A stretch of DNA of 64,000 nucleotides from JAGXQV01 sp964505475 (GTDB lineage: Bacteria; Pseudomonadota; Gammaproteobacteria; Burkholderiales; Sulfuricellaceae). The position numbers and the translations under genes are program-made. The notes beneath the pieces were generated by a model that saw nothing but the letters and a program-made list of their open reading frames with translations, was not told the origin of the DNA and made no database searches. Below are positions 7,804 to 16,093 of the stretch, piece after piece (position 1 is the stretch's first letter; every line of letters starts with the position of its first letter). The stretch spans positions 34,154-98,153 of the forward strand of contig CAZDIJ010000003.1 of the NCBI GenBank assembly GCA_964505475.1, read 5' to 3'.

Positions 7804-7877
7804 TTCCCAAAATCCTTGTAAGGATTTTCCGTTGACGGCGACTAAAGAGTACCATCCAGTCAACAAGGAGAACCGTC

Positions 7878-8258
7878 ATGTACAAGTTCATCCGTTACCT
7901 GCTGTTGCTTCCCCTCCTCGCCGCCGGTCTGGTTCAGGCCGCCGGGCAACCTTTCGACCAAGCCGCGTTCGATACCCTGCAACAACAGGGCAGGCCGGTG
8001 CTGGTTTCGATTCATGCCGATTGGTGCCCGACTTGCAGGGCGCAGGAGCCGATCCTGTCCGAATTGCTCAAGACCCCGGAATTGCAGGCGATTACCGCGC
8101 TGCGCGTGGATTTCGACAAACAGAAGCCGGTGGTCAAGGCTTTCAGGGTGCAGTACCAAAGCACGCTGATCGTCTTCAAGGGCGGCAAGGAGGTTGGGCG
8201 CTCCACAGGCGATACCAGGAAGGACAGCATCGCCGCACTCTTGAATAAGGCGCTGTGA
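7878..8258 (+). CDS. Periplasmic thioredoxin-like protein
   Basis: 126-residue protein with a signal peptide (about residues 1-21, ending VQAAG) and a thioredoxin fold. The active site is HADWCPTCRAQEPIL, with CPTC instead of the common CGPC. The ATG is preceded by AAGGAG. It is followed after 12 bases by a CcdA/DsbD-like membrane reductant transporter, so the pair would move electrons from cytosolic thioredoxin to the periplasm. Likely clients are apocytochromes c or oxidised periplasmic proteins; the nearby haem-rich cluster is a plausible user. Confidence 0.85.
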   Translation: MYKFIRYLLLLPLLAAGLVQAAGQPFDQAAFDTLQQQGRPVLVSIHADWCPTCRAQEPILSELLKTPELQAITALRVDFDKQKPVVKAFRVQYQSTLIVFKGGKEVGRSTGDTRKDSIAALLNKAL

Positions 8259-8270
8259 CGGGACGCGATC

Positions 8271-8999
8271 ATGGAATTCGGTCTGGGCAGTTATGGCGTC
8301 GCGCTTGCCGCCGGGGGATTGTCCACGCTTTCTCCCTGCGTGCTGCCGCTGCTGCCGATTCTGCTGGCCACGGCGGTGGCGGCGCACCGGCTCGGCCCCT
8401 ATGCGCTGGCGGGCGGGCTGGCGTTGTCGTTCGCCGTGGTTGGGGTATTCATCGCCAGCCTCGGCGTTGCCCTGGGGCTTGACCAGGGGGTGTTCCGCCA
8501 GGCGGCCGCCGGGTTGCTGATCGCTTTCGGCGTGGTGTTGCTCTCGTCCCGCTTGCAGGAAAAATTTGCCATGGCGGCATCCGGCCTTTCCGGGGCGGGA
8601 CATAATCTGCTGACGCGGTTCACGCTCGACGGACTCGCCGGTCAATTCGTCCTCGGCCTGCTGTTGGGGCTGGTCTGGAGTCCTTGCGTCGGTCCGACGC
8701 TCGGGGCGGCGGTGACGCTGGCCAGCCAGGGGCAGAGCCTCGGCCAGGTGGCGCTGCTGATGACGTTGTTCGGCATCGGCGCCGGGTTGCCGCTGGTCGC
8801 GCTGGGGCTGGTGTCGCGCACGGCGATGAACAAGCTGCGCAGCAGGCTGCTGGCCGTGGGAAAGTTCGGCAAGCAAGCGCTCGGCGGCGTGATGCTGGGA
8901 CTTGGGCTGCTGATCCTGAGCGGCGCCGATAAAGCATTCGAGGCCTGGGCGCTGCAAGCCGCGCCGGAGTGGCTGGTGCGGTTGACCACCTCGCTATAG
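8271..8999 (+). CDS. CcdA/DsbD-type membrane thiol-disulfide transporter
   Basis: 242-residue polytopic membrane protein with about six hydrophobic segments. It carries the two conserved CcdA cysteines, one in the first helix region (STLSPCVLPLLP) and one in the fourth (WSPCVGPTLGA), which form the transmembrane disulfide relay. The length is typical of free-standing CcdA without a DsbD C-terminal domain. It is paired with the periplasmic thioredoxin upstream and probably passes electrons to it for cytochrome c maturation or disulfide reduction. Confidence 0.87.
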   Translation: MEFGLGSYGVALAAGGLSTLSPCVLPLLPILLATAVAAHRLGPYALAGGLALSFAVVGVFIASLGVALGLDQGVFRQAAAGLLIAFGVVLLSSRLQEKFAMAASGLSGAGHNLLTRFTLDGLAGQFVLGLLLGLVWSPCVGPTLGAAVTLASQGQSLGQVALLMTLFGIGAGLPLVALGLVSRTAMNKLRSRLLAVGKFGKQALGGVMLGLGLLILSGADKAFEAWALQAAPEWLVRLTTSL

Positions 9000-9110
9000 T
9001 CTGGCGGCGAGGCGGGAGAATCGGCGGAATAGGCTGTTCCGGGTTTGCCGGCGGCGGCAGCCGCGAAAATACCCGTAACATGCTGCGTCATGCGTATCGC
9101 GCCGGTTTCC

Positions 9111-9141
9111 CGCCAATCCAACCTCACGCCAATCCAACCTC
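9111..9141. repeat. Tandem 15-bp direct repeat
   Basis: CGCCAATCCAACCTC occurs twice with one base between, in the 206-base gap between the ccdA-like gene and the tautomerase gene. A hairpin CCTCAGC/GCTGAGG follows just before the tautomerase start. No function can be assigned. Confidence 0.5.
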
Positions 9142-9205
9142 TCTTGGAAAGGAAGGGGCGGCGTGAGAAAATCCGCCTCAGCATCCAACCGCTGAGGAAA
9201 TTGCC

Positions 9206-9391
9206 ATGCCCTACGTGAATATCCGCATCGCCGGCGAACTGACCCGTGAGCAGAAGAAGCAAATCGCCGAGGAAGTGACCGATACGCTGGAGCGCATCGC
9301 CCACAAGCCGAAATCCTATTGCGTGGTTTCCTTTGACGAATCGCCCTTCGAGAATTGGGCTTTCGCCGGCAAGCTGCTCGACGAGGGCTGA
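9206..9391 (+). CDS. 4-oxalocrotonate tautomerase-family protein
   Basis: 61-residue protein of the size of 4-OT tautomerases. Proline directly follows the initiator Met (MPYVNIRIAG), giving the catalytic N-terminal Pro after processing. Conserved family features include G-x-LTREQKKQI and the C-terminal ENWAFAGKLL. Members act as small homohexamers on enol-keto substrates. The stop is three bases before the uvrC start. The specific substrate is unknown. Confidence 0.8.
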   Translation: MPYVNIRIAGELTREQKKQIAEEVTDTLERIAHKPKSYCVVSFDESPFENWAFAGKLLDEG

Positions 9392-9394
9392 CGC

Positions 9395-11194
9395 TTGTTC
9401 GACGCCAAGCCCGTCCTCGCCTCCCTGCCGCATCTGCCCGGCGTGTACCGGATGATCGGCGCGGCGGACGAGGTGATCTATGTCGGCAAGGCGCGCGACC
9501 TGAAAAAGCGGGTTTCCTCGTATTTCCGCAAGACCGGACTGATGCCGCGCACGGCGGTGATGGTGGCGCAGGTCGCGCGCGTCGAGACCACCGTGACGCG
9601 CACCGAGGGCGAGGCGCTGCTGCTCGAAAACAATCTCATCAAGGCGTTGTCCCCGCGCTACAACGTCCTGTTCCGCGACGACAAGTCCTATCCCTATGTG
9701 ATGTTGAGCGGCCACCGCTTTCCCCGCCTGGGCTTCCATCGCGGCGCGCTCGACAAGAAAAACCAGTATTTCGGTCCGTTCCCCGCCGCCGCCTCGGTGC
9801 GCGAAAGCATCCAGTTGCTGCAAAAGGTCTTCCGCCTGCGCACTTGCGAGGACAGCGTTTTCAATAACCGCACCCGCCCCTGTCTGCTCCACCAGATCAA
9901 GCGTTGCACCGCGCCCTGCGTCGGCCTGATTGATGCGGAGTCCTATCGCCGCGATGCGGCTCAGGCGGCCTTGTTCCTCGACGGCAAGCAGCAGCAGGTG
10001 TTGCAGGAGTTGGCCGCGGCCATGCAAGCCGAGGCGGAAGCGCAACATTACGAACGGGCGGCGCTGCTGCGCGACCAGTTGTCGGCCTTGCGCAGGGTGC
10101 AGGAAAAACAGTTCGTCAGTTCGGAAAGCGGCGCCGATACGGATGTGGTGGCGTGCGCCGAAGACGGCGGAATCCTCTGCGTAAACCTGGTGATGGTGCG
10201 CGGCGGGCGCCATCTGGGAGACAAGAGTTTCTTTCCGAAAAACGCCGATGGCTGCGATCCGCGTACCGCGCTGGAGGCCTTCCTTGCCCAGCATTATCTC
10301 AATCGCCCGGTGCCGCCGCAGATCGTGGTGGGGGAAAAGATCGAGACGGAGATGCTGGAAGCGCTGTTGAGCGAGCAGGCGCAGCGCAAAATCCAGATCA
10401 ACGCCAATCCCAGCGGCGAACGGCGCGTCTGGCTGCGCATGGCGGGCGAGAATGCCCTTCTGGCGGCGCGGCAACGCCTAGGGCGGCAGGCTACCCAGGA
10501 AGGGCGTCTGGCAGCCTTGCAGGATGCGCTGGAGTTGCCGGACGGCGCCCGGCGCATCGAGTGCTTCGACATCAGTCACACCATGGGCGAAGCGACGGTG
10601 GCTTCGTGCGTGGTCTACGACCAGTTCGCCATGCAGAACGGCGAATACCGCCGTTACAACATCGCCGGCATCACGCCGGGCGACGATTACGCGGCCATGC
10701 GCGATGCCTTGACGCGGCGCTACGGCAAGATCGCCGCCGGCGCGGGAAAAATGCCCGACCTGGTGCTGATCGACGGCGGCAAGGGGCAGCTCGGGGTGGC
10801 GGTGGAGGTGATGGCGGAGATCGGTCTCAACGACGTTTTCCTGGTCGGCGTGGCGAAAGGCGAGGAACGCAAGCCGGGGCTGGAACAGTTGATTTTTCCG
10901 GGGAATGAAAAGGCAGTACAATTACCCAAAGATCACCCCGGCCTGCATTTGATCCAGCAAATCCGTGACGAAGCGCACCGTTTCGCGATCAGCGGGCATC
11001 GGGCCAGGCGTGGCAAGGCGCGTACCCATTCGACACTGGAAGACGTGCGCGGAATCGGCGCCAAGCGCCGCCAGAAATTGCTCACCCGCTTCGGCGGACT
11101 AAAGGGCGTGCTGGCGGCCAGCGTGGACGAGCTGGCTCAAGTGGAAGGCATCAGCCGCGCGCTGGCGGAACAAATTTACCAGGAATTGCATTAG
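9395..11194 (+). CDS. uvrC: UvrC, excinuclease ABC subunit C
   Basis: 599-residue nucleotide-excision-repair endonuclease that makes both incisions with UvrAB. The N-terminal GIY-YIG domain starts LPGVYRMIG ... VIYVGKARDL. A UVR motif for UvrB contact lies near residues 205-235 (AEAEAQHYERAALLRDQL), the RNase H-like nuclease half contains IECFDISHTMG and LVLIDGGKGQL, and tandem helix-hairpin-helix motifs end the protein (VRGIGAKRRQKLL, VEGISRALAEQI). The start is TTG at 9395, giving the expected MFDAKPVL N-terminus, three bases after the tautomerase stop. Confidence 0.97.
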   Translation: MFDAKPVLASLPHLPGVYRMIGAADEVIYVGKARDLKKRVSSYFRKTGLMPRTAVMVAQVARVETTVTRTEGEALLLENNLIKALSPRYNVLFRDDKSYPYVMLSGHRFPRLGFHRGALDKKNQYFGPFPAAASVRESIQLLQKVFRLRTCEDSVFNNRTRPCLLHQIKRCTAPCVGLIDAESYRRDAAQAALFLDGKQQQVLQELAAAMQAEAEAQHYERAALLRDQLSALRRVQEKQFVSSESGADTDVVACAEDGGILCVNLVMVRGGRHLGDKSFFPKNADGCDPRTALEAFLAQHYLNRPVPPQIVVGEKIETEMLEALLSEQAQRKIQINANPSGERRVWLRMAGENALLAARQRLGRQATQEGRLAALQDALELPDGARRIECFDISHTMGEATVASCVVYDQFAMQNGEYRRYNIAGITPGDDYAAMRDALTRRYGKIAAGAGKMPDLVLIDGGKGQLGVAVEVMAEIGLNDVFLVGVAKGEERKPGLEQLIFPGNEKAVQLPKDHPGLHLIQQIRDEAHRFAISGHRARRGKARTHSTLEDVRGIGAKRRQKLLTRFGGLKGVLAASVDELAQVEGISRALAEQIYQELH

Positions 11195-11199
11195 GCGAC

Positions 11200-11760
11200 A
11201 TGCCGCTCAATATACCCAATCTGCTGACATGGCTGAGGATCTGGCTGATCCCGGTGTTCGTCGCCGTGTTTTACCTTCCGCCCGGTTGGCTGCATCCGCA
11301 ATGGGTCAATTTCACCGCCACTGCAATTTTTGCCGTGGCGGCGGCAACCGATTGGCTGGACGGCTATCTGGCGCGCGCCTTGAACCAGACTTCGGCGTTC
11401 GGCGCTTTTCTCGACCCGGTGGCGGACAAGCTGATGGTGGCGGCGGCGCTGATCCTGCTGGTGGAGCTGGGGAGGGTGGATGCCGCGGTCGCGCTGATTA
11501 TCGTCGGGCGCGAAATCACCATTTCCGCGCTGCGCGAGTGGATGGCCGGCGTCGGCAGGAGCAAGAGCGTCGCGGTGTCCTTCGTCGGCAAGCTCAAAAC
11601 CACGGCGCAAATGATCGCCATCCTGCTGTTGCTGTACCACGATCCGCTGCTGCAAGTGGTCGATGCGCAGGCGTGGGGTACGTGGCTGATTTATATCGCC
11701 GCCTTTCTGACGTTGTGGTCGATGGGGTACTACCTGAAGAAGGCGTTTGCCCATAATTAA
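11200..11760 (+). CDS. pgsA: CDP-diacylglycerol-glycerol-3-phosphate 3-phosphatidyltransferase
   Basis: 186-residue inner-membrane enzyme making phosphatidylglycerol phosphate from CDP-DAG and glycerol-3-phosphate. The CDP-alcohol phosphotransferase signature is complete: D54-G55-x2-A58-R59-x8-G68-x3-D72-x3-D76. Four to six hydrophobic segments surround it. It follows uvrC by five bases, the conserved uvrC-pgsA order of proteobacteria, and precedes the tRNA genes, again as in many proteobacteria. Confidence 0.95.
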   Translation: MPLNIPNLLTWLRIWLIPVFVAVFYLPPGWLHPQWVNFTATAIFAVAAATDWLDGYLARALNQTSAFGAFLDPVADKLMVAAALILLVELGRVDAAVALIIVGREITISALREWMAGVGRSKSVAVSFVGKLKTTAQMIAILLLLYHDPLLQVVDAQAWGTWLIYIAAFLTLWSMGYYLKKAFAHN

Positions 11761-11771
11761 GGGCGACCGGC

Positions 11772-11799
11772 TTGACATCGGGTCGAAAATAATTAAAAT
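11772..11799 (+). promoter_or_regulatory. Sigma-70 promoter for the tRNA genes
   Basis: TTGACA (11772-11777), a 16-base spacer and TAAAAT (11794-11799), followed by the tRNA-Gly gene 15 bases later. Near-consensus hexamers make this one of the clearest promoters in the window. Confidence 0.75.
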
Positions 11800-11814
11800 G
11801 GCGGCTTCTTGATT

Positions 11815-11890
<76 letters not shown>

Positions 11891-11897
11891 GTATTAC

Positions 11898-11933
11898 AGC
11901 AAACAGGGAAAGCGTAAGCTTTCCCTGTTTGCT
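11898..11933. other. Perfect 16-bp hairpin between tRNA-Gly and tRNA-Cys
   Basis: AGCAAACAGGGAAAGC, loop GTAA, then the exact complement. No T-run follows on either strand (TTCAAAG downstream), so it may be a processing signal, a weak or bidirectional terminator, or a small repeat rather than a standard terminator. Confidence 0.6.
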
Positions 11934-11948
11934 TTCAAAGTATCGCAT

Positions 11949-12022
11949 GGCGGGGTGGCAGAGTGGTCATGCAGCGGCCTGCAAAGCCGTCTACGCCGGT
12001 TCGATTCCGACCCCCGCCTCCA
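11949..12022 (+). tRNA. tRNA-Cys (GCA)
   Basis: 74-nt cloverleaf. The acceptor GGCGGGG pairs with CCCCGCC, followed by TCCA (encoded CCA); the anticodon loop CTGCAAA gives GCA. The T-arm CCGGTTCGATTCCGA is somewhat irregular but folds. Confidence 0.95.
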
Positions 12023-12059
12023 TTTTCTTGGCACATTAGTTGCTAAATTCTCTCAAGTT

Positions 12060-12146
12060 GCCCGGATGGTGAAATTGGTAGACACAAGGGACTTAAAATC
12101 CCTCGGCCTCGCGGCTGTACCGGTTCGATTCCGGTTCCGGGCACCA
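12060..12146 (+). tRNA. tRNA-Leu (TAA)
   Basis: 87-nt class II tRNA with a long variable arm (CGGCCTCGCGGCTG). The acceptor GCCCGGA pairs with TCCGGGC, followed by ACCA. The anticodon loop CTTAAAA gives TAA, reading UUA/UUG. The Gly-Cys-Leu order after pgsA is common in proteobacteria. Confidence 0.97.
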
Positions 12147-12182
12147 GCTTCGTTTTGTTTTCGGAATTTCCATAAAATCTAA

Positions 12183-12277
12183 AATGCCTGTGAATCGTTT
12201 TCGGTTGTTTCCCGGTGCACTTTCCCATGCGCGCAAGGGAAGGCGCGGAGCTTTGCTGAAAAAAGTTCAGAGGCGCG
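12183..12277. mobile_element. MITE-like element, copy 3 (95 bp, short form)
   Basis: The left end AATGCCTGTGAATCGTTTTC and right end GCTGAAAAAAGTTCAGAGGC match copy 2 at 7707. It is flanked by AAATCTAA (12175-12182) and AAATCCAA (12278-12285), a 7/8 direct repeat of the same 8-bp length as at the other copies. The interior carries TTCCC...GGGAA. It lies between tRNA-Leu and the glycosylation ligase gene. Confidence 0.7.
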
Positions 12278-12299
12278 AAATCCAATGTTGAGCGGAGCA

Positions 12300-14132
12300 A
12301 TGCGGAAAATTTCGTTCTCGCGCGTCAGTCTGTGGCTGGTCGGCTTGATGTTCGTGCTGCCGTTTCTCAGTTATCACCATTTTTTGCCAATTCCTAGTTT
12401 CTATGGTGAATGGATTGCCGCTGTACTCGGCTTGGTAGCCTTGGGGCTGTTTATGCTGAACCGTTATTGGCAGGAAATGGAATTGCCAATGGTGGCGTTG
12501 GTGCCATTGGGGCTGGTCGTTATCATGCTTATTCAGGTTCCGACTGACAGGATCGTATTGCCAGAGCACAACATTCTGGGGGCTTCCTATCTGATTTGGG
12601 CGGTTTTGTTGATGATGCTGTCTCGTGTGTTGACACGTGAACTTGGTTTGCGGGAGGTGGTAGAGATATTGTCGTGGTTTCTTTTGTGCGGTGGTGTTCT
12701 CAATGCGGGAATTGCAATTTTTCAGTATTTTGGGGTCAGTTCCGTTCTTGATGGGGTGATTGTCAAAAGTGCGCGGATACCTTTTGCAAATATCGGCCAG
12801 CCTAACCATTTTTCCAACTATATTACCTTGGGTTTGGGGTCATTGCTGTACCTGACTTCCAGGCAACGTGTGCATATCTGGACTGCGCTGGCGGCAGGTG
12901 GCCTGATGTTGTATGTGCTGTCTTTTTCCGGGTCACGCAGCTCTTGGTTGTACGTGGTGGCGATAGCGTTGTTGTCCTTGTGGTTTTTCTTGGTGAATAG
13001 GCAAGCAGAAAGCCGGCGTTTGGTGATCGCCGGGCTGTTGCTGCTGCCGGTATTCGCGCTGGCTCAGTATCTTGCGCCACACTCGCTGGCTACTCCGACC
13101 GATAATTTGTTCAATCTGGCCGGCTCGAAAAGTGATCGGATGGCCATTTGGCAGGAAGCTTTGCATATGTCTTTGGAGGAGCCGCTGCTGGGTGTGGGGT
13201 TCGGTGAATTCACTTGGAGACACTTCCTCTTGTCTGACCAAGCGCCGGATATTATTCGTGGAGGGCTTTACAACCATTGTCATAATATCGTGTTACAGGT
13301 TCTTGCCGAGTTGGGGTTGCCGGCGGCTTTGTTGCTGGTGGGTGGGGTGATGTTTTGGTTGACACGGCTGTTCAGGGCGGGAGGCTTCACGCCGGAGCAA
13401 TGGTGGGTGTTGGTGCTGCTGTCAGTGCTGGCTATTCATAGCATGCTCGAATATCCACTATGGTATAGCTACTTTCTTGGTATTGCCGCCATCTTGCTAG
13501 GCGCTGGAGAGGTGCGCTCCATTCGGCTGAATATGCAGCGGGTTGGCAGGAATTTGTTTGTGCTCTTGTTTGTGATGGGGGGGGTGAGCTTGTTCAACCT
13601 TGTGCAGAGCTACAGCGGATTTGAGGGGGCTTTTTATGGTTTCGGAAAAAATCTGAGCAAGCGTAGCGATCTTGAGTCGATCGAGAAAGATGCCAGGGAT
13701 TATGTCAATCAAGTGATTTTGCTTCATCGTGAGTCGCTGTTGAGCGCCTATGCTGAAATAGCAATCAGTCGAGGAATTGCGCTTAATTCTGAAGATTTAC
13801 AGAATAAACTGGCGGTGAACGGCAGGGCGATGCATGCGGCGCCCATTAATGAAATCGTCTATCGCCAGGCGATACTGCTTGGGCTGAACGGGGAGCATCG
13901 GGCTGCTGCGCGGCAATTCGATTTGGCGGCGGCGGCTTATCCGAAAGATGTGGAGGCTGTGATCATGGTGCTGAAGCGTAAGGCTGCCCAAGATGCTCAT
14001 GGTTTCCAGTCGTTGTTGAATCATGCTGTTGCTTGGCGTCAATCTCATCGGCCAGGTGCCGAAATAATGCCGGCGGTGATGGAAACGGGAGATGCAGTTC
14101 CTGCGGTGGCGTCAGCAATGGTAAAGCGGTGA
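12300..14132 (+). CDS. PglL/Wzy_C-family O-linked glycosylation ligase
   Basis: About 610-residue polytopic membrane protein with ten or more hydrophobic segments and a soluble C-terminal part of about 160 residues. The PglL_A-type piece ANIGQPNHFSNYITLGL near residue 170 and the Wzy_C region with HNIVLQVLAELGLPAALL near residue 330 point to protein O-oligosaccharyltransferases that transfer lipid-linked glycans to pilins. WaaL O-antigen ligases share the Wzy_C fold and are the alternative. The position directly before pilus genes supports pilin as acceptor. Start chosen at the second ATG (MRKISFS), which has CGGAG at proper spacing; an ATG at 12285 is possible. The coding sequence is clearly AT-richer than its neighbours, which suggests acquisition. 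Confidence 0.8.
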   Translation: MRKISFSRVSLWLVGLMFVLPFLSYHHFLPIPSFYGEWIAAVLGLVALGLFMLNRYWQEMELPMVALVPLGLVVIMLIQVPTDRIVLPEHNILGASYLIWAVLLMMLSRVLTRELGLREVVEILSWFLLCGGVLNAGIAIFQYFGVSSVLDGVIVKSARIPFANIGQPNHFSNYITLGLGSLLYLTSRQRVHIWTALAAGGLMLYVLSFSGSRSSWLYVVAIALLSLWFFLVNRQAESRRLVIAGLLLLPVFALAQYLAPHSLATPTDNLFNLAGSKSDRMAIWQEALHMSLEEPLLGVGFGEFTWRHFLLSDQAPDIIRGGLYNHCHNIVLQVLAELGLPAALLLVGGVMFWLTRLFRAGGFTPEQWWVLVLLSVLAIHSMLEYPLWYSYFLGIAAILLGAGEVRSIRLNMQRVGRNLFVLLFVMGGVSLFNLVQSYSGFEGAFYGFGKNLSKRSDLESIEKDARDYVNQVILLHRESLLSAYAEIAISRGIALNSEDLQNKLAVNGRAMHAAPINEIVYRQAILLGLNGEHRAAARQFDLAAAAYPKDVEAVIMVLKRKAAQDAHGFQSLLNHAVAWRQSHRPGAEIMPAVMETGDAVPAVASAMVKR

Positions 14133-14145
14133 GAAAGGGGGAAGG

Positions 14146-15846
14146 GTGGCCGTAGAAAAAATGCGGCTGGGCGATTTGCTGGTCCAGCAGAAAGTGATTT
14201 CCCAAGAGCAATTGCGGGTGGCGATCGAGGAACAGAGGCGCACCGGCTTGAAATTGGGGCGGGTGCTGGTGCACAACGGGTTTGCCACCGAGGAGGCGAT
14301 TGCCCCGGTTTTGGCCAAGCAGTTGAATATTCCCTTCATCAATCTGAAGCAGTTCATCGTCGACGTCAACGTCGCGCGCAAACTTCCGGAAAACCTGGCG
14401 CGCCGCTTCCGCGCCCTGGTGCTCGAAGAGCGGGGGAGCAAATACCTGGTCGGGATGGAGGATCCGACCGATCTTTTCGCTTTTGACGAAATCGCCCGCG
14501 TTCTGCGCAAGGATGTCGATCTCGCGGTGGTGACGAAAACCCAATTGCTGCAAGAGATCGACCGTTTTTACCGCAAGACGGAGGAAATCAGCAGCTTTGC
14601 GCGTGAGCTTGAGCAGGAAATGGGGGACGCCACGGTTGATTTCGGCGCGCTCGGAATCGAATCGGGACTCGAAGATGCCCCTGTGGTCAAGCTGCTGCAA
14701 TCGGTTTTCGAGGATGCCATGCAGGTGCGCGCCTCGGACGTGCACATCGAGCCGCAGGAGGGCAGCCTGCAAATCCGCTTTCGCATTGACGGCATGCTGC
14801 ATCTGCAAACCCAGTCGGATATGAAAATTGCCTCGGCGCTGGTGCTGCGTCTGAAGCTGATGTCGAAGATGGATATTTCCGAGCGCCGTCTGCCGCAGGA
14901 TGGCCGTTTCAATCTGAAAATCCGCCAGCAACAGGTGGATGTGCGTATTTCCACCATGCCGACCCAATTCGGCGAATCCGTCGTAATGCGTCTGCTGAGC
15001 CAGGGCGATGGGGTGCTGGCGCTGGAAAATCTGGGCATGCCGCCGGATATGCTGGTGCGTTTCCGCAAGATGATGGAGCGCAGCAGCAGCATGGTATTGG
15101 TGACCGGGCCGACCGGTAGCGGCAAGACCACCACCCTCTATGCGGCGCTGGCGGAAACCAACCGCCGGGAAAAAAAGGTGATTACCGTCGAGGATCCGGT
15201 CGAATACCGGCTGGAGGGCATCAACCAGGTACAGATCAACGAAAAGATCGACCTGACTTTTTCGCGCGTGCTGCGTTCCGCATTGCGCCAGGACCCGGAC
15301 GTGATTCTGGTGGGTGAAATGCGCGACCAGGAAACCGCCATGATCGGTTTGCGCGCCGCCATGACCGGCCATATGGTGCTGTCCACCCTGCATACCAACG
15401 ATGCCATCGGAACGCCGATCCGCTTGATGGATATGGGGGCGCCGAGCTATCTGGTGGCGACCTCGCTGCAACTGGTGATCGCGCAACGCCTGCTGCGCAA
15501 GATTTGTGAAAGCTGCAACGAGCCGTATCAGCTTCAACCCCAAGAGCGCGAATGGCTGCGTATCGAGCTGGGCGACAAGGTAGACCAGTTCCAGTACATG
15601 CATGGGCGCGGTTGTTCGCATTGCAATGATACCGGCTACCAGGGGCGTTTCGGCGTGTTCGAGATGCTGGAAATGACGGCGCCGCTGGTGGCCGCAGCCA
15701 ACGCCCAGAATCCGGCCGAGTTTACCCGCCTGGCGCAAGCCCAGATGGCCGGGCGCACCCTGCAAAGCCATGCCGTCGGACATGTCGTCAACGGTCGCAC
15801 CACCGTCGCCGAGGCGATGCGGATCGCCGCCCAGTTCGAAGACTGA
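14146..15846 (+). CDS. mshE: MshE-type pilus assembly ATPase with c-di-GMP-binding N-domain
   Basis: 566-residue hexameric secretion ATPase of the GspE/PilB/MshE group. The N-terminus carries two consecutive MshEN motifs of the RLGxxL pattern (residues 6-30 and 36-59), the module that binds c-di-GMP in Vibrio MshE. The motor domain has Walker A GPTGSGKTT near residue 320, an Asp box, Walker B with ILVGEMRDQETA near 385, a His box STLHTND, and a zinc tetracysteine CESC...CSHC near 457-493. The start is GTG at 14146. It is followed by a GspF/MshG-type gene, an MshF-like gene and pilins, the order of MSHA loci (E-G-F-B-A). Confidence 0.88.
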   Translation: MAVEKMRLGDLLVQQKVISQEQLRVAIEEQRRTGLKLGRVLVHNGFATEEAIAPVLAKQLNIPFINLKQFIVDVNVARKLPENLARRFRALVLEERGSKYLVGMEDPTDLFAFDEIARVLRKDVDLAVVTKTQLLQEIDRFYRKTEEISSFARELEQEMGDATVDFGALGIESGLEDAPVVKLLQSVFEDAMQVRASDVHIEPQEGSLQIRFRIDGMLHLQTQSDMKIASALVLRLKLMSKMDISERRLPQDGRFNLKIRQQQVDVRISTMPTQFGESVVMRLLSQGDGVLALENLGMPPDMLVRFRKMMERSSSMVLVTGPTGSGKTTTLYAALAETNRREKKVITVEDPVEYRLEGINQVQINEKIDLTFSRVLRSALRQDPDVILVGEMRDQETAMIGLRAAMTGHMVLSTLHTNDAIGTPIRLMDMGAPSYLVATSLQLVIAQRLLRKICESCNEPYQLQPQEREWLRIELGDKVDQFQYMHGRGCSHCNDTGYQGRFGVFEMLEMTAPLVAAANAQNPAEFTRLAQAQMAGRTLQSHAVGHVVNGRTTVAEAMRIAAQFED

Positions 15847-15991
15847 TCGCTTGGCCGGGGCGGCAATAATTGCCTCTTTCGGTATCGTCTATCCCTCCTT
15901 GATCCGGCAAAACGCCTGCATGGCGTCCTTTTCCCTCGAATTTCCAGGTTTTTTTGTTGTAATGCCATGAATTTAATTTGTATTTTTTTTA

Positions 15992-16007
15992 TGGCATAAA
16001 GCGTGCT
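15992..16007 (+). promoter_or_regulatory. Sigma-54-like promoter before mshG
   Basis: TGGCATAAAGCGTGCT has the required GG-N10-GC spacing and resembles the element before fliE (TGGCACGGAACGTGCT). It lies 87 bases before the mshG start in a 247-base gap that is AT-rich upstream, as expected for activator or IHF sites. The -12 half (GTGC) deviates by one base from TTGC. Confidence 0.5.
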
Positions 16008-16093
16008 TGGTGAGGCTCAAATGCTAAATGCATATGGGCTTTGTATGAGCGCTTTGAAAACAAAATTTGGGTTTGTGCGTGCCGGGAGGGTAA

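Noticed and set aside
7699..7811. Target duplication for element copy 2
   Set aside because: Flanking octamers CGCCAAAA and TTCCCAAA agree at only five positions; not claimed as a duplication.
8642..10474. 610-codon open frame antisense to ccdA and uvrC
   Set aside because: Shadow of uvrC and ccdA; no recognisable domain and crosses several real gene boundaries.
12300..14132. WaaL O-antigen ligase
   Set aside because: Wzy_C region is shared, but the GQPNHFSNY piece and neighbouring pilus genes favour a PglL-type protein glycosylation ligase; not excluded.
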